Source: Exilispira sp964581895 (lineage in GTDB: Bacteria > Spirochaetota > JAAYUW01). Taken from it: a stretch of 64,000 bases of DNA. The translations under genes and the position numbers were made by a program. The stretch spans positions 496,001 through 560,000 of the forward strand of contig CAZOPR010000001.1 of the NCBI GenBank assembly GCA_964581895.1, written 5' to 3'. Every line of letters starts with the position of its first letter. Within the stretch, counting starts at the first letter, position 1. Positions 27,527 to 36,426 of the stretch are shown one piece after another. A model generated the notes under the pieces. The model was not told the origin of the DNA and made no database searches. It was given only the letters and a program-made list of their open reading frames with translations.

Positions 27527-29896
27527 ATGTATATTTCATTAAATTGGATTCAAGAATATGTGGATATTAAAATAGATAATCCTTATGAGTTTGCAAACAA
27601 TTTTACTAAAAAGGTTGTAATGATTGAAGAAGTTATTTTAGAAAAACAGCTTTATGATTCAATTATTACATCAAAAATAGTAGATATTAAAAAACATCCA
27701 AACGCAGATAAACTTCTTATAGCTACCTGCGATACAAGAGATAAAAAATATGATATTGTTACAGGTGCACAAAATATATTTGTTGGGGCAATAGTTCCTT
27801 TAGCATTAAAAGGCGCAGTAATACCTGTAAATCAAAAAAAGATAGATTATGTTGATTTCAAAGGGATAAGATCTGAGGGAATGTTATGTTCTCAATATGA
27901 ATTAAAAATAAGTAATGACCATAGTGGTATAATGATTCTTGATGAAAAGACTGAAATAGGAATACCAGTATCTTCTGCATTGAACTTAAATGATGTTATA
28001 TTTTTTATAGATAACTCAAGTATCTCTCATAGACCAGATTTATGGGGACATTATGGTATCGCAAGAGAAGTTGCGGCTTTATATGACAAACCATTAAAAC
28101 CATATATAACTGAAAATATCGAAATAGATGAAAATGCTGATATAGAAATAGATGTTGAATCTTTTGAAGATACTCCAATGTATGGGGTATTACATGTAAA
28201 AAACATATCAGAAAAAGAATCTCCTTTATGGTTGAAGAGAAAACTTTACAAGGTAAATCAAAGACCTATATCACTTTTAGTAGATTTGACAAATTATATA
28301 ATGTTTGATTTAGGTGAACCCTGCCATGCCTTTGATTTGAATAAAATAAAAAAGCCTTCTATCAGGATAAGAAGAGCAAAGGAAGATGAAAAAGTAATAA
28401 CTTTAGATGAGATAGAAAGAAGATGTAATAAAGAAAACTTACTTATTTGCAATATTAAAGACGAACCAATAGCTCTCGCTGGAGTTATGGGGCTTAAAAA
28501 TAGTGAGATAGATGAAAATACCCAGGAAATTCTTTTAGAAGTAGCTAACTTTGAGCCTTCATTGATAAGAAAAAGCTCAATAGCAGCAGGAATTAGAACA
28601 GAAGCATCAAATAGATTTGAAAAATCATTAGATCCATCTTTTATTGATCTTGCAATAAAGAAATTTGCTCATACCCTATCTTCTATAGATAAAGATATAA
28701 AAATTACTGGCAAAAAGATTGTTTTCGAAAAACCCCCAAAGAAAAACAAGATAATAATGCCTGTTGATTTAATAAATAAAAGATTGGGAACTTTTGTAGA
28801 AGAAGGTACAATTGTTAATATCCTAAAAAAACTTGAATTTGATATAAATTTAGAAAATGGAATATTAAATATTACAGTTCCAACATTTCGTTCGACAAAA
28901 GATATCAAAATACCAGAAGATATTGTTGAAGAAGTTGGAAGAATTTATGGTTATGATAATATTTTAGCAGAAGCCCCAAGTGTAAAATTAGATATCGCAC
29001 CTCAGATTGAACTTCCAAATTATAAGCGAAAAGTAAAAGAATTATTATCAAATAATCTTGATTTTACCGAAGTACTTAACTATCCATTTACTACAATTGA
29101 GATGAATAAATTATTTGGTTTTGTTGAACCTTTTATCGAGATCAAAAACCCTTTAAACTCAGAAAAACCTTACCTGACCAAGACTTTACTGCCAAACATC
29201 TTAACAAATGTCAAAACAAATTTAAGATACTTTGAACAATTTAAGATTTATGAGGTAGAACATGTTTTTATTCAGGATGAAGATGGTGCGATTTCTGAAC
29301 CTGTTGAGATAGCTGGAGCTCTTGTCTATAAAGATTTTAATCTATCAATAATAGATGCAAGAGACGCAATTTTATCAATCTGTAAATTATTTAATATAGA
29401 TGAGATTTCTATTGAAACTTCAAATATTCCAGGTTTTTTACATCCATATAAAAGTGGTGTTATTTATTATGAAAACAATATCATTGGAGTTTTTGGTGAA
29501 ATTCATCCAGATATTGCAAAATTCTTTGATATAAAAAATAGAGTCTCAATTTTTAGTTGTTACCTTGATACATTTATTAAATATAAAGGTAACACTAAAA
29601 AGTTCTCTCAAATTTCAAAATTTCCAGATATAAGTTTTGATCTTGCCTTTGTCATGCCTATTAAAACTTATGTTGGTCAGATTATAGATTTAATTAAAAA
29701 TGCTGATGAAAATATAAGGAAAGTCGAACTTTTTGATATCTTTCAGGGCGGTAGTATACCTTCTGATAAAAAATCAGTCGCCTTTAATATTACAGTTAAC
29801 TCTTATGAAAATACTCTTAATTCAGAAGATGAGCAAAGAATAATTAAAAAAATTGTAAGTATTATGGAAAAAGAAGGTTTTGAACTTAGAAAATAA
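27527..29896 (+). CDS. pheT: Phenylalanine-tRNA ligase beta subunit
   Basis: Protein of 789 residues, normal bacterial PheT length. It holds the EMAP-type tRNA-binding domain (about 40-150; VDIKKHPNADKLLIATCDT), the B3/B4 editing domain (about 210-380), the B5 DNA-binding-like domain with EEVGRIYGYDNI (about 410-490), the catalytic-like core and the C-terminal ferredoxin-fold anticodon-binding domain (FPDISFDLAFVMP onward). Partner of PheS. AAGGGAAG ribosome site before the ATG. Confidence 0.97.
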   Translation: MYISLNWIQEYVDIKIDNPYEFANNFTKKVVMIEEVILEKQLYDSIITSKIVDIKKHPNADKLLIATCDTRDKKYDIVTGAQNIFVGAIVPLALKGAVIPVNQKKIDYVDFKGIRSEGMLCSQYELKISNDHSGIMILDEKTEIGIPVSSALNLNDVIFFIDNSSISHRPDLWGHYGIAREVAALYDKPLKPYITENIEIDENADIEIDVESFEDTPMYGVLHVKNISEKESPLWLKRKLYKVNQRPISLLVDLTNYIMFDLGEPCHAFDLNKIKKPSIRIRRAKEDEKVITLDEIERRCNKENLLICNIKDEPIALAGVMGLKNSEIDENTQEILLEVANFEPSLIRKSSIAAGIRTEASNRFEKSLDPSFIDLAIKKFAHTLSSIDKDIKITGKKIVFEKPPKKNKIIMPVDLINKRLGTFVEEGTIVNILKKLEFDINLENGILNITVPTFRSTKDIKIPEDIVEEVGRIYGYDNILAEAPSVKLDIAPQIELPNYKRKVKELLSNNLDFTEVLNYPFTTIEMNKLFGFVEPFIEIKNPLNSEKPYLTKTLLPNILTNVKTNLRYFEQFKIYEVEHVFIQDEDGAISEPVEIAGALVYKDFNLSIIDARDAILSICKLFNIDEISIETSNIPGFLHPYKSGVIYYENNIIGVFGEIHPDIAKFFDIKNRVSIFSCYLDTFIKYKGNTKKFSQISKFPDISFDLAFVMPIKTYVGQIIDLIKNADENIRKVELFDIFQGGSIPSDKKSVAFNITVNSYENTLNSEDEQRIIKKIVSIMEKEGFELRK

Positions 29897-29963
29897 ATAA
29901 AGAATTAAAAGCAATTGAAAAAAAGTAAAAAATGAAAATAAAAATAAAATAAAAGAGGTTAAA

Positions 29964-31097
29964 ATGGAAGAAAAGAAAATTGAAATTAGAGAAGTAAAAA
30001 CCATCAAAGAACTTAAAAGGTTTATTCAATTTGAATTTGATCTTTACAAGGATAATAAATATTGGGTACCACCTCTTTTTTCAGATGAATTAAATACACT
30101 TCGAAAAGATATTAACCCTGCTTTTGAAATTTGTGAAGCAGTATATTATACGGCTTGGATAAACAATAAGATGGTTGGAAGAATAGCTGGTATAATTCAA
30201 CATAACTATATAAAGAAATGGGGAAATAAATATGCAAGATTTGGCTGGTTCGATTTTATAGAGGATTTTGATGTTGCAAAAGCACTATTTGATGAAGTCA
30301 CAAAGTGGGCAAAATCAAAAGGGATGGTTGGTTTAAACGGACCACTTGGATTCTCAGATCTTGATTATGAAGGACTTTTAATTGAAGGTTTTAATGAATT
30401 AAATACTATGGCAACTCTTTACAACTATCCATATTATGTTGATTATTATGAAAGATTAGGACTTAAAAAAGATGCTGATTGGGTTGAATTTGAGGTTAAA
30501 GTTCCAGATTCTATACCTGAAAAAGCCGAAAAACTTTCGAGAATAGTTAAAGAAAGATTTCAACTTCATGTAAAAGATATTACCAATATCTCTGAAGTTG
30601 TAAATAAATATGGAAGAGAAGTATTTGAAGTTATAGAAAAAGCATATAAAAATCTTTATGGAGTAACCGAATTAACTGAAAGACAGATTCAATACTATAT
30701 AAAATCCTACTTCTCATTTTTATCTCCAAAATTTGTTAAGCTTGTATTTAATAAAGATGATAAAATTGTTGGTATGGTTGTAGGAATACCTTCTTTAAAT
30801 AGAGCTTTACAAAAAGCAAAAGGAAAACTATTTCCATTTGGTTTTATTCACCTTCTTTTAGCACTTAAAAAACCAAAATATCTTGATCTATTATTGGGTG
30901 CTGTTTTACCTGAATATCAAGGCAAAGGTGTTGATGCTCTTATGATGACTGAATTAACCAGATCTGCTATGGAATCAGGTATTATCTCTGCAGAATCCAA
31001 TCCTGAACTTGAAGTAAATGAAAAGGTTCAAGGGCACTGGAAATATTTTGAGGCAAGGCAACATAAAAGAAGAAGAGCTTACTTAAAACTTATATAA
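29964..31097 (+). CDS. GNAT-like acetyltransferase of unknown substrate
   Basis: Protein of 377 residues. The N-terminal half includes EFDLYKDNKYWVPPLFSDE and GRIAGIIQHNY, then NGPLGFSDLDYEGLLIEGF, typical of a conserved bacterial family related to N-acetyltransferases. Near the C-terminus, LLGAVLPEYQGKGVDALMMTEL has the acetyl-CoA pyrophosphate-binding pattern (Q-x-x-G-x-G/A). The protein ends in a basic tail. Substrate unknown. It lies 67 bases after pheT with an AAAGAGG site, so it may be read through from it. Confidence 0.7.
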   Translation: MEEKKIEIREVKTIKELKRFIQFEFDLYKDNKYWVPPLFSDELNTLRKDINPAFEICEAVYYTAWINNKMVGRIAGIIQHNYIKKWGNKYARFGWFDFIEDFDVAKALFDEVTKWAKSKGMVGLNGPLGFSDLDYEGLLIEGFNELNTMATLYNYPYYVDYYERLGLKKDADWVEFEVKVPDSIPEKAEKLSRIVKERFQLHVKDITNISEVVNKYGREVFEVIEKAYKNLYGVTELTERQIQYYIKSYFSFLSPKFVKLVFNKDDKIVGMVVGIPSLNRALQKAKGKLFPFGFIHLLLALKKPKYLDLLLGAVLPEYQGKGVDALMMTELTRSAMESGIISAESNPELEVNEKVQGHWKYFEARQHKRRRAYLKLI

Positions 31098-31204
31098 GAA
31101 AATTACAAGAAAACTGCAAAAAACCTTAATAAAATAGAAAATATTATATAAAAACCTATGTAAAAAACTAAAACTTAAAAAATATTGGAAGTTAGGAAAA
31201 TATT

Positions 31205-31918
31205 ATGGGAAATTCTTCAAATATTAAAAATCCTTTTTTTGAGATTAAACCTGAGTCTTTCTTAAAAAAATGCATTCATGGTTCTGATGGTCGTTTACTT
31301 CCAGTATCAACAATATACTGTGTTGGGCAAAATTATGTCAAACATATTGAAGAACTCAAATCAATAAATGTAGGCAAGCCACTAATCTTTTCAAAACCTC
31401 CTTCTTCAATAATAGAAGAAGGGGAAGATATAATATATCCAGAATTTTCACAATTAGTTCACCATGAAGTAGAAATCGCCATTTATATTTGTCAGGTATG
31501 CAAAAATATTAGCGAAGATGATGTTGCAAAAATTATAGGTGGCTATGCTATCGCCCTTGATCTGACATGCAGGGATTTGCAAGCAGAAGCGAAAAAAACT
31601 GGTGGTCCCTGGTTAATATCAAAAGGTTTTGATACAAGCTGTCCAATTACACCAATTTATCCTTTTAAGAATCTGGAAGATTTACTTAAAAAACCATTTT
31701 ACTTGAAAAAAAATGGTGAAATTATTCAAAAATCAGATGCTTCCTTTATGATATTTAATATTCCAAAACTTATATCATTTATTTCAAAGCACTTTACTTT
31801 AGCGGTTGGTGACATTATTTTAACTGGAACCTGCGAAGGAGTTGGACCGATAAATAAAAATGATATTTTATCATTTGGTTCGGATGATATAAAAGAAGTT
31901 AGCTTTAAGGTAGTCTAA
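31205..31918 (+). CDS. Fumarylacetoacetate hydrolase family protein
   Basis: Protein of 237 residues with the FAH fold. Motifs are YCVGQNYVKHIEE, PLIFSKPPSSII, HHEVEIAIYI (metal-binding Glu pair), ALDLTCRDLQAEAKKTGGPW (with metal Asp) and GDIILTGTCEGVGPI. Members hydrolyse or decarboxylate acylpyruvates and oxaloacetate-like compounds; a YcgM-like acylpyruvase or oxaloacetate tautomerase is the nearest guess. Cytoplasmic. The N-terminal 30 residues are longer than in minimal FAH proteins. Confidence 0.85.
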   Translation: MGNSSNIKNPFFEIKPESFLKKCIHGSDGRLLPVSTIYCVGQNYVKHIEELKSINVGKPLIFSKPPSSIIEEGEDIIYPEFSQLVHHEVEIAIYICQVCKNISEDDVAKIIGGYAIALDLTCRDLQAEAKKTGGPWLISKGFDTSCPITPIYPFKNLEDLLKKPFYLKKNGEIIQKSDASFMIFNIPKLISFISKHFTLAVGDIILTGTCEGVGPINKNDILSFGSDDIKEVSFKVV

Positions 31919-31947
31919 TTTTTAGTTTATAAAGTATAGGTAATCAA

Positions 31948-33534
31948 ATGAATAATAATTTGGTTTTGATTTTTGAACCAACAATTTTTGATATCTATGA
32001 AATAGATGAACTTAGAAATTATTTTTCTTTTTTGAAAAAGAAAATAAAAGCTTTTCTTGATAAATCAAAGCTAAATCTTTTTATAACTATAGAGGAAAAT
32101 CATAAGAAACTTTTAGAAGAGTTTTTTCAAAATGAAAATTTTATCTTATATGATGGAAATGTAAAATCTTTTTTTGAATCTTATGATAAAATTTTAATAA
32201 AGGAAAATTTAAAAAATCAGATCAATTTTACTTTAGTTTTATCTGCTTCTTATCCTTTATTTTCTTTTTCAAAAAACAGTTTTATCATTGAAGACGCTGA
32301 AAAATATCTTGTGGATTACTATTATGGAGAAAATTTTCCAGAAGGGGTTGTTGGAGAGGTTTTTAAGAATTCTATAATAGATGAGCTAATAAAATTATCT
32401 AATTCAAAAGATTCTTACCATCAAAATATCATTTTTGATATACTTTTAAGAAATATAAGTCTTTTTGATATCGATTTAATAGAAGGTTTCGATTATTATC
32501 TCCCATATCGCATTTCACTTTCTCTTTCAGACTTTTCTTCATTACCTTTGATTTATTCAATTTTTAATTCTAATTTCTCAGACAACATAAATGATAAAGA
32601 ATTAAAATTAGATTCTTTGAAAAATTTAAGCTTTTTTAATATTCCAAAGATAGATAAATCATTAAGTATTGAATGGGAAGATTTAAGGAAAACTTTAAGC
32701 AAGCTTGAAAATCTTTATACTATTCCTAAAACATTTATTATTGAGCTTTCAAGTAAATGTAATTTTTCATGTATTCATTGTCCTTACCCAAAAGGATTAA
32801 AAAGAGATTGCCAATTTTTAGACAAAGATAGATTGTTTTCCTTTATAGAAAAAAATAAAATTTATTTCAATGATGCAAAGTTTATAATAGGAGGTTTTGG
32901 AGAACCTTTTTTGCATAAAGATTTTAAGCAAATAATAGAATTTTTATCCAGTAAAAATAAAGTTTATATCGAAACAAATGGTTCCTTATTAGATGTCGAT
33001 TTTTTTGAACAGTTTGAAAATAAAAAAAATATCTTTTTAATCGTCAGTCTTGATGCTATAAATGAACAGACCTATAAAAATCTTGGTAAAAAGATGATTT
33101 TTCCAATATTGTTAAAAACAGTGTCAAATCTTTTAGAAAAATACCCTGAAAATGTTTATATATCATATTTAAGAATCCCTCAAAATGATGAAGAAATAGA
33201 ATTATTTTACTCCAATTTCCAAAAGTTTGAGAAAAATATCATTTTTAGAAAGTACAATTCCTATTCTATGAAACTTGAAAATCTTGAAGTCGCTGATTTA
33301 ACGCCAGTGGAAAGATTTCCATGTTATCATCTTAGAAGAGAGATTTTTATACTTTCCGATGGGAAAATATCTTTGTGTTACTCTGATTTTGATGGTGAAA
33401 TCTTAAAAGAAACCATAGATGATGATATTACATCAATAATAAATTCAATTAAAAAATTTTATAATATGCATTGCGAAAAATCTTACATGGATTTATGTAC
33501 TAAATGCAATGAGTTTTACACTTATTTCTTCTAA
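31948..33534 (+). CDS. Spiro-SPASM-type radical SAM protein
   Basis: Protein of 528 residues. Residues 1 to about 240 resemble a degenerate GT-A/nucleotidyltransferase domain (LVLSASYPLFSF, YYYGENFPEGVVGE). A radical-SAM domain follows with C271, C275 and C278 (SSKCNFSCIHCPYP), GGFGEPFLH and LIVSLDAINEQTYKNLG. A C-terminal SPASM-type Cys cluster (CYHLRRE, SLCYSD, CEKSYMDLCTKC) binds extra Fe-S clusters. This architecture matches a family described only in spirochaetes, with no established function. The stop overlaps the next start (TAATG), so it is coupled to a cytidylyltransferase-like gene, which suggests a role in sugar-nucleotide or glycan chemistry. Confidence 0.8.
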   Translation: MNNNLVLIFEPTIFDIYEIDELRNYFSFLKKKIKAFLDKSKLNLFITIEENHKKLLEEFFQNENFILYDGNVKSFFESYDKILIKENLKNQINFTLVLSASYPLFSFSKNSFIIEDAEKYLVDYYYGENFPEGVVGEVFKNSIIDELIKLSNSKDSYHQNIIFDILLRNISLFDIDLIEGFDYYLPYRISLSLSDFSSLPLIYSIFNSNFSDNINDKELKLDSLKNLSFFNIPKIDKSLSIEWEDLRKTLSKLENLYTIPKTFIIELSSKCNFSCIHCPYPKGLKRDCQFLDKDRLFSFIEKNKIYFNDAKFIIGGFGEPFLHKDFKQIIEFLSSKNKVYIETNGSLLDVDFFEQFENKKNIFLIVSLDAINEQTYKNLGKKMIFPILLKTVSNLLEKYPENVYISYLRIPQNDEEIELFYSNFQKFEKNIIFRKYNSYSMKLENLEVADLTPVERFPCYHLRREIFILSDGKISLCYSDFDGEILKETIDDDITSIINSIKKFYNMHCEKSYMDLCTKCNEFYTYFF

Positions 33535-34310
33535 TGAATAAATTAAAATTTACATTAATTTTGCAAGCAAGGTTAAAATCTACAAGATTTAAAGAAAAAG
33601 TATTAAAAAAATTAGGTGAAGATGAGATTGTCAAATTTATACAGAAAAGATTGATAACTTTAAATTCTTTATTAGAAAATTCTTTAATAGAAAACTTTAT
33701 TCTTGCAGTACCTATAAAAGAAGTTGAAATTTTTAATAATTTTATCGTTAAAGGTTTTCATCTCGAAGGTGGTAGTGAGGAAAATGTTCTTGATAGGTTT
33801 GCAAAAATTTATAAAAAACATGACGCAGATTATCTTATAAGAGCTACATCAGATAATCCTTTCACATCATTAATAGTAATAAAAGATAATATCAAAATTC
33901 TTGAAAACATTTTTGAAAACAATCAAAAACTTCCAGATTATTTTGTAAGGGAAAAACTACCTTTAGGGACTCAAACAGAATTTGTTAAAAAAGATGCATT
34001 TTGGGAAAATTATAAAAAATCAGATAAATCTTACCACTTTGAGCATGTGACTCCTTATATATATGAAAACAAAGATAAGTTTTATATATTAAAAAAACCA
34101 TTTAATAATTTTGAATCAATCTCAAATCTAAGGTTAACAATCGATACTGAAAAAGATTATACTGTTGCACAAAATATATTAAAATATTTTGATAAAAATC
34201 TTAAACCAGAATACTTAATAGATATAGATGATATAGAAAAAATTTACTTAAAAAATAAAGAGGAATTAGAAATCAATATAAACGAGATTCAGAAAAATTA
34301 TAAAGATTAA
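33534..34310 (+). CDS. SpsF-like cytidylyltransferase family protein
   Basis: Protein of 258 residues. It opens LILQARLKSTRFKEKVLKKL, the nucleotide-binding start of the acylneuraminate-cytidylyltransferase/SpsF family, with GGSEENVLDRFAKIYKKHDADYLIRATSDNPF in the middle (the metal-binding Asp region) and LRLTIDTEKDY late. SpsF-type proteins are tied to spore-coat, flagellar and other surface glycans. It overlaps the spiro-SPASM gene by one base, so the two are co-translated. Exact sugar and nucleotide are unknown. Confidence 0.8.
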   Translation: MNKLKFTLILQARLKSTRFKEKVLKKLGEDEIVKFIQKRLITLNSLLENSLIENFILAVPIKEVEIFNNFIVKGFHLEGGSEENVLDRFAKIYKKHDADYLIRATSDNPFTSLIVIKDNIKILENIFENNQKLPDYFVREKLPLGTQTEFVKKDAFWENYKKSDKSYHFEHVTPYIYENKDKFYILKKPFNNFESISNLRLTIDTEKDYTVAQNILKYFDKNLKPEYLIDIDDIEKIYLKNKEELEININEIQKNYKD

Positions 34311-34524
34311 TTCCGATAAGATTAATGTAGTATGGTTGTTCAATAAAATAATAAGCACATTTTATCATGATAATAAAAATGGAAAAAAGAAAATTAACTA
34401 AATTAAGACTAAATAAAACAAAGATAAAATTAAACTCAAATAAAACTTTATTAATGCGTAGCAAATTTTGAAACTTTATTAAAGCAAAACTGAAATAAAT
34501 AAAAATTAAAACAAACAAAATATC

Positions 34525-36426
34525 ATGGAAATAATTCAAATAGCAGGATTTGGGAAAAATTTTGGTTCTGGTCATCTAACAAGACAAAAGATAGTAAAAA
34601 AAATATTTGAAGAATTAGGGCATAACTCTGAAATATTAGAAATTGAGAATAAAAAGGATATTTTTAAGTATGATTTAAGTTCTTATCAACTTATTATAAA
34701 AGATTTTAGAGATTCAAATGAAAAAATAGATAAATTCTTAGGAAACTTAAATGTTGTTTCTTTTGATGATTATTATCTACCAAAAATTTATAGAGGCTAT
34801 AGGTTATACTATAACAGCCTTCCATCAATGAAAGATCTTGGTAATATTAAATCTTTTCCATATCTAATATTAAAAGATTTTGATAAAGAATATAAAAATG
34901 TAGATGAAGATTTAACTAAAATAAAATCTTATGATATTTTGATAAGTTTTGGAAATCTTGATCCATATGACCTTTCATCTAAGGTTGCTAAAGTATTAAA
35001 TAATAAAAAAAACTTTCTATCTAACAAATCTATTTTATTTATCTTGCCAGAAAAGATATATGAAAAAATAAAAAGCCAAAAAGAAAAAACTATTTTTGCT
35101 GATTTTGATATTATAAATGCAGGAAATGAAAAGTATAAAAATTTGGTGCTAAATGCTAAAATTATAATAACACATTTTGGTCTGTTTTTATTTGAATCAA
35201 TCAAATTAAATAAAAGTTTTATTATTGTCTCTCCAACAAAGTATCATGAAAAACTTGCAAATAAGTATTTTAAGAAATTTCATGTATCGAAAAATAAAAA
35301 GATAGATTCGAAAAAATTTACCAATCTTTTATTAAATTTATTGCAAGTATCAAGTAATCTAGAAAATCAAGATCAATTAAAGAATGAAAAAGACAATAAA
35401 TCTGAAAATCAAGATAAAATAAATAATAAAAACGATAATAAAATCATAAATAAAAGCCAAAATGTTTGTAAGATAATTTTCAATCAAATCTCAGATAAAA
35501 ATTTAATAAAGGAATTATTTAATAAAATAATAGTTTTCTTAAAAGAAAATGAGAAAAATATAAACAATATCTGTCCAATTTGCGGTAGTAAAAAAAAGAA
35601 AATTATATGGATGGGGGATAAATATCATCTTCTTATATGTAAAAAATGCAAAACAATAATAAAAGAAAACATTAGACTTGAAAAAATGAATGAGGATATT
35701 CAAGAAAAATACTATATAGATGAATATAAAAAAACTTATGGAAAAACATATTTTGATGATAGAGAAAATATCAAAAATTTAAATAAAAGAAGAATATCAA
35801 ATATTTTACCTTTAATAAAAAACTTAAATGAAGAAAAATTTAAGGCGATTGATTTTGGAGGAGCATTAGGGTTTTTTCTTGATGATTTAAAGGATGAACT
35901 TTGCACGATAAACAAAAAACTTGAAGGCTATTTAGTTGAGACAAATAGCTATGCTTTAAGTTTTTGCGCTAATAAAGGGTATAATACTTTTAATTCTATA
36001 GAAAAAATAGATGAAAGATTGAAAAACTCTTTTAATCTTATAACATTCTGGTTCTGTATTGAACATATAAAAGATTTCGATTTTATACTAAAAAAAGCAT
36101 ATAATATCTTAAAACCAAATGGAATATTATCTTTATCTTTTCCTTCACAATTTGGGCCTATGTTTTATTTTAAGAAAAACAAAAATAATTATTTTAAGAC
36201 TAGACCTACTGATCATTTCTATGATTTTAATCCATATAGTTTTAAGAAATATTTAAGGAAAAATGGCTTTAATCTTTATAAAATTGTGATTCCAAATATT
36301 CATTATGAAAGATTTAATAAATTAACTTTGTTTTTTGCAAAAATAATTGGTAAAGATTTTTTTGAAAAAATCATTAATATATTTGCTTTTGGAGATATAT
36401 GTGAAATATATGCTATCAAAAAATAA
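34525..36426 (+). CDS. PseG-like glycosyl hydrolase/transferase fused to a SAM methyltransferase
   Basis: Protein of 633 residues with two enzymes in one chain. Residues 1 to about 275 resemble PseG (GT-B fold; GSGHLTR motif near residue 17, LISFGNLDPYDLSSKV, ITHFGLFLFESIKL), which removes UDP from a diacetamido-sugar in pseudaminic acid synthesis. A Lys/Asn/Asp low-complexity linker spans about 276-310. Then a zinc-ribbon-like CPICG...CKKC (about 350-374) leads into a class I methyltransferase with IDFGGALGFF (SAM loop), WFCIEHIKDF and ILKPNGILSLSFP. It follows the SpsF-like gene after 214 bases and overlaps the amidase gene. No Shine-Dalgarno is visible. Substrate is inference only. Confidence 0.72.
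   Translation: MEIIQIAGFGKNFGSGHLTRQKIVKKIFEELGHNSEILEIENKKDIFKYDLSSYQLIIKDFRDSNEKIDKFLGNLNVVSFDDYYLPKIYRGYRLYYNSLPSMKDLGNIKSFPYLILKDFDKEYKNVDEDLTKIKSYDILISFGNLDPYDLSSKVAKVLNNKKNFLSNKSILFILPEKIYEKIKSQKEKTIFADFDIINAGNEKYKNLVLNAKIIITHFGLFLFESIKLNKSFIIVSPTKYHEKLANKYFKKFHVSKNKKIDSKKFTNLLLNLLQVSSNLENQDQLKNEKDNKSENQDKINNKNDNKIINKSQNVCKIIFNQISDKNLIKELFNKIIVFLKENEKNINNICPICGSKKKKIIWMGDKYHLLICKKCKTIIKENIRLEKMNEDIQEKYYIDEYKKTYGKTYFDDRENIKNLNKRRISNILPLIKNLNEEKFKAIDFGGALGFFLDDLKDELCTINKKLEGYLVETNSYALSFCANKGYNTFNSIEKIDERLKNSFNLITFWFCIEHIKDFDFILKKAYNILKPNGILSLSFPSQFGPMFYFKKNKNNYFKTRPTDHFYDFNPYSFKKYLRKNGFNLYKIVIPNIHYERFNKLTLFFAKIIGKDFFEKIINIFAFGDICEIYAIKK

Noticed and set aside
34367..34471. A 34-codon Lys-rich frame between the SpsF-like and PseG-like genes
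   Set aside because: Composition is what AT/A-rich non-coding DNA gives; there is no ribosome site and no conserved pattern.
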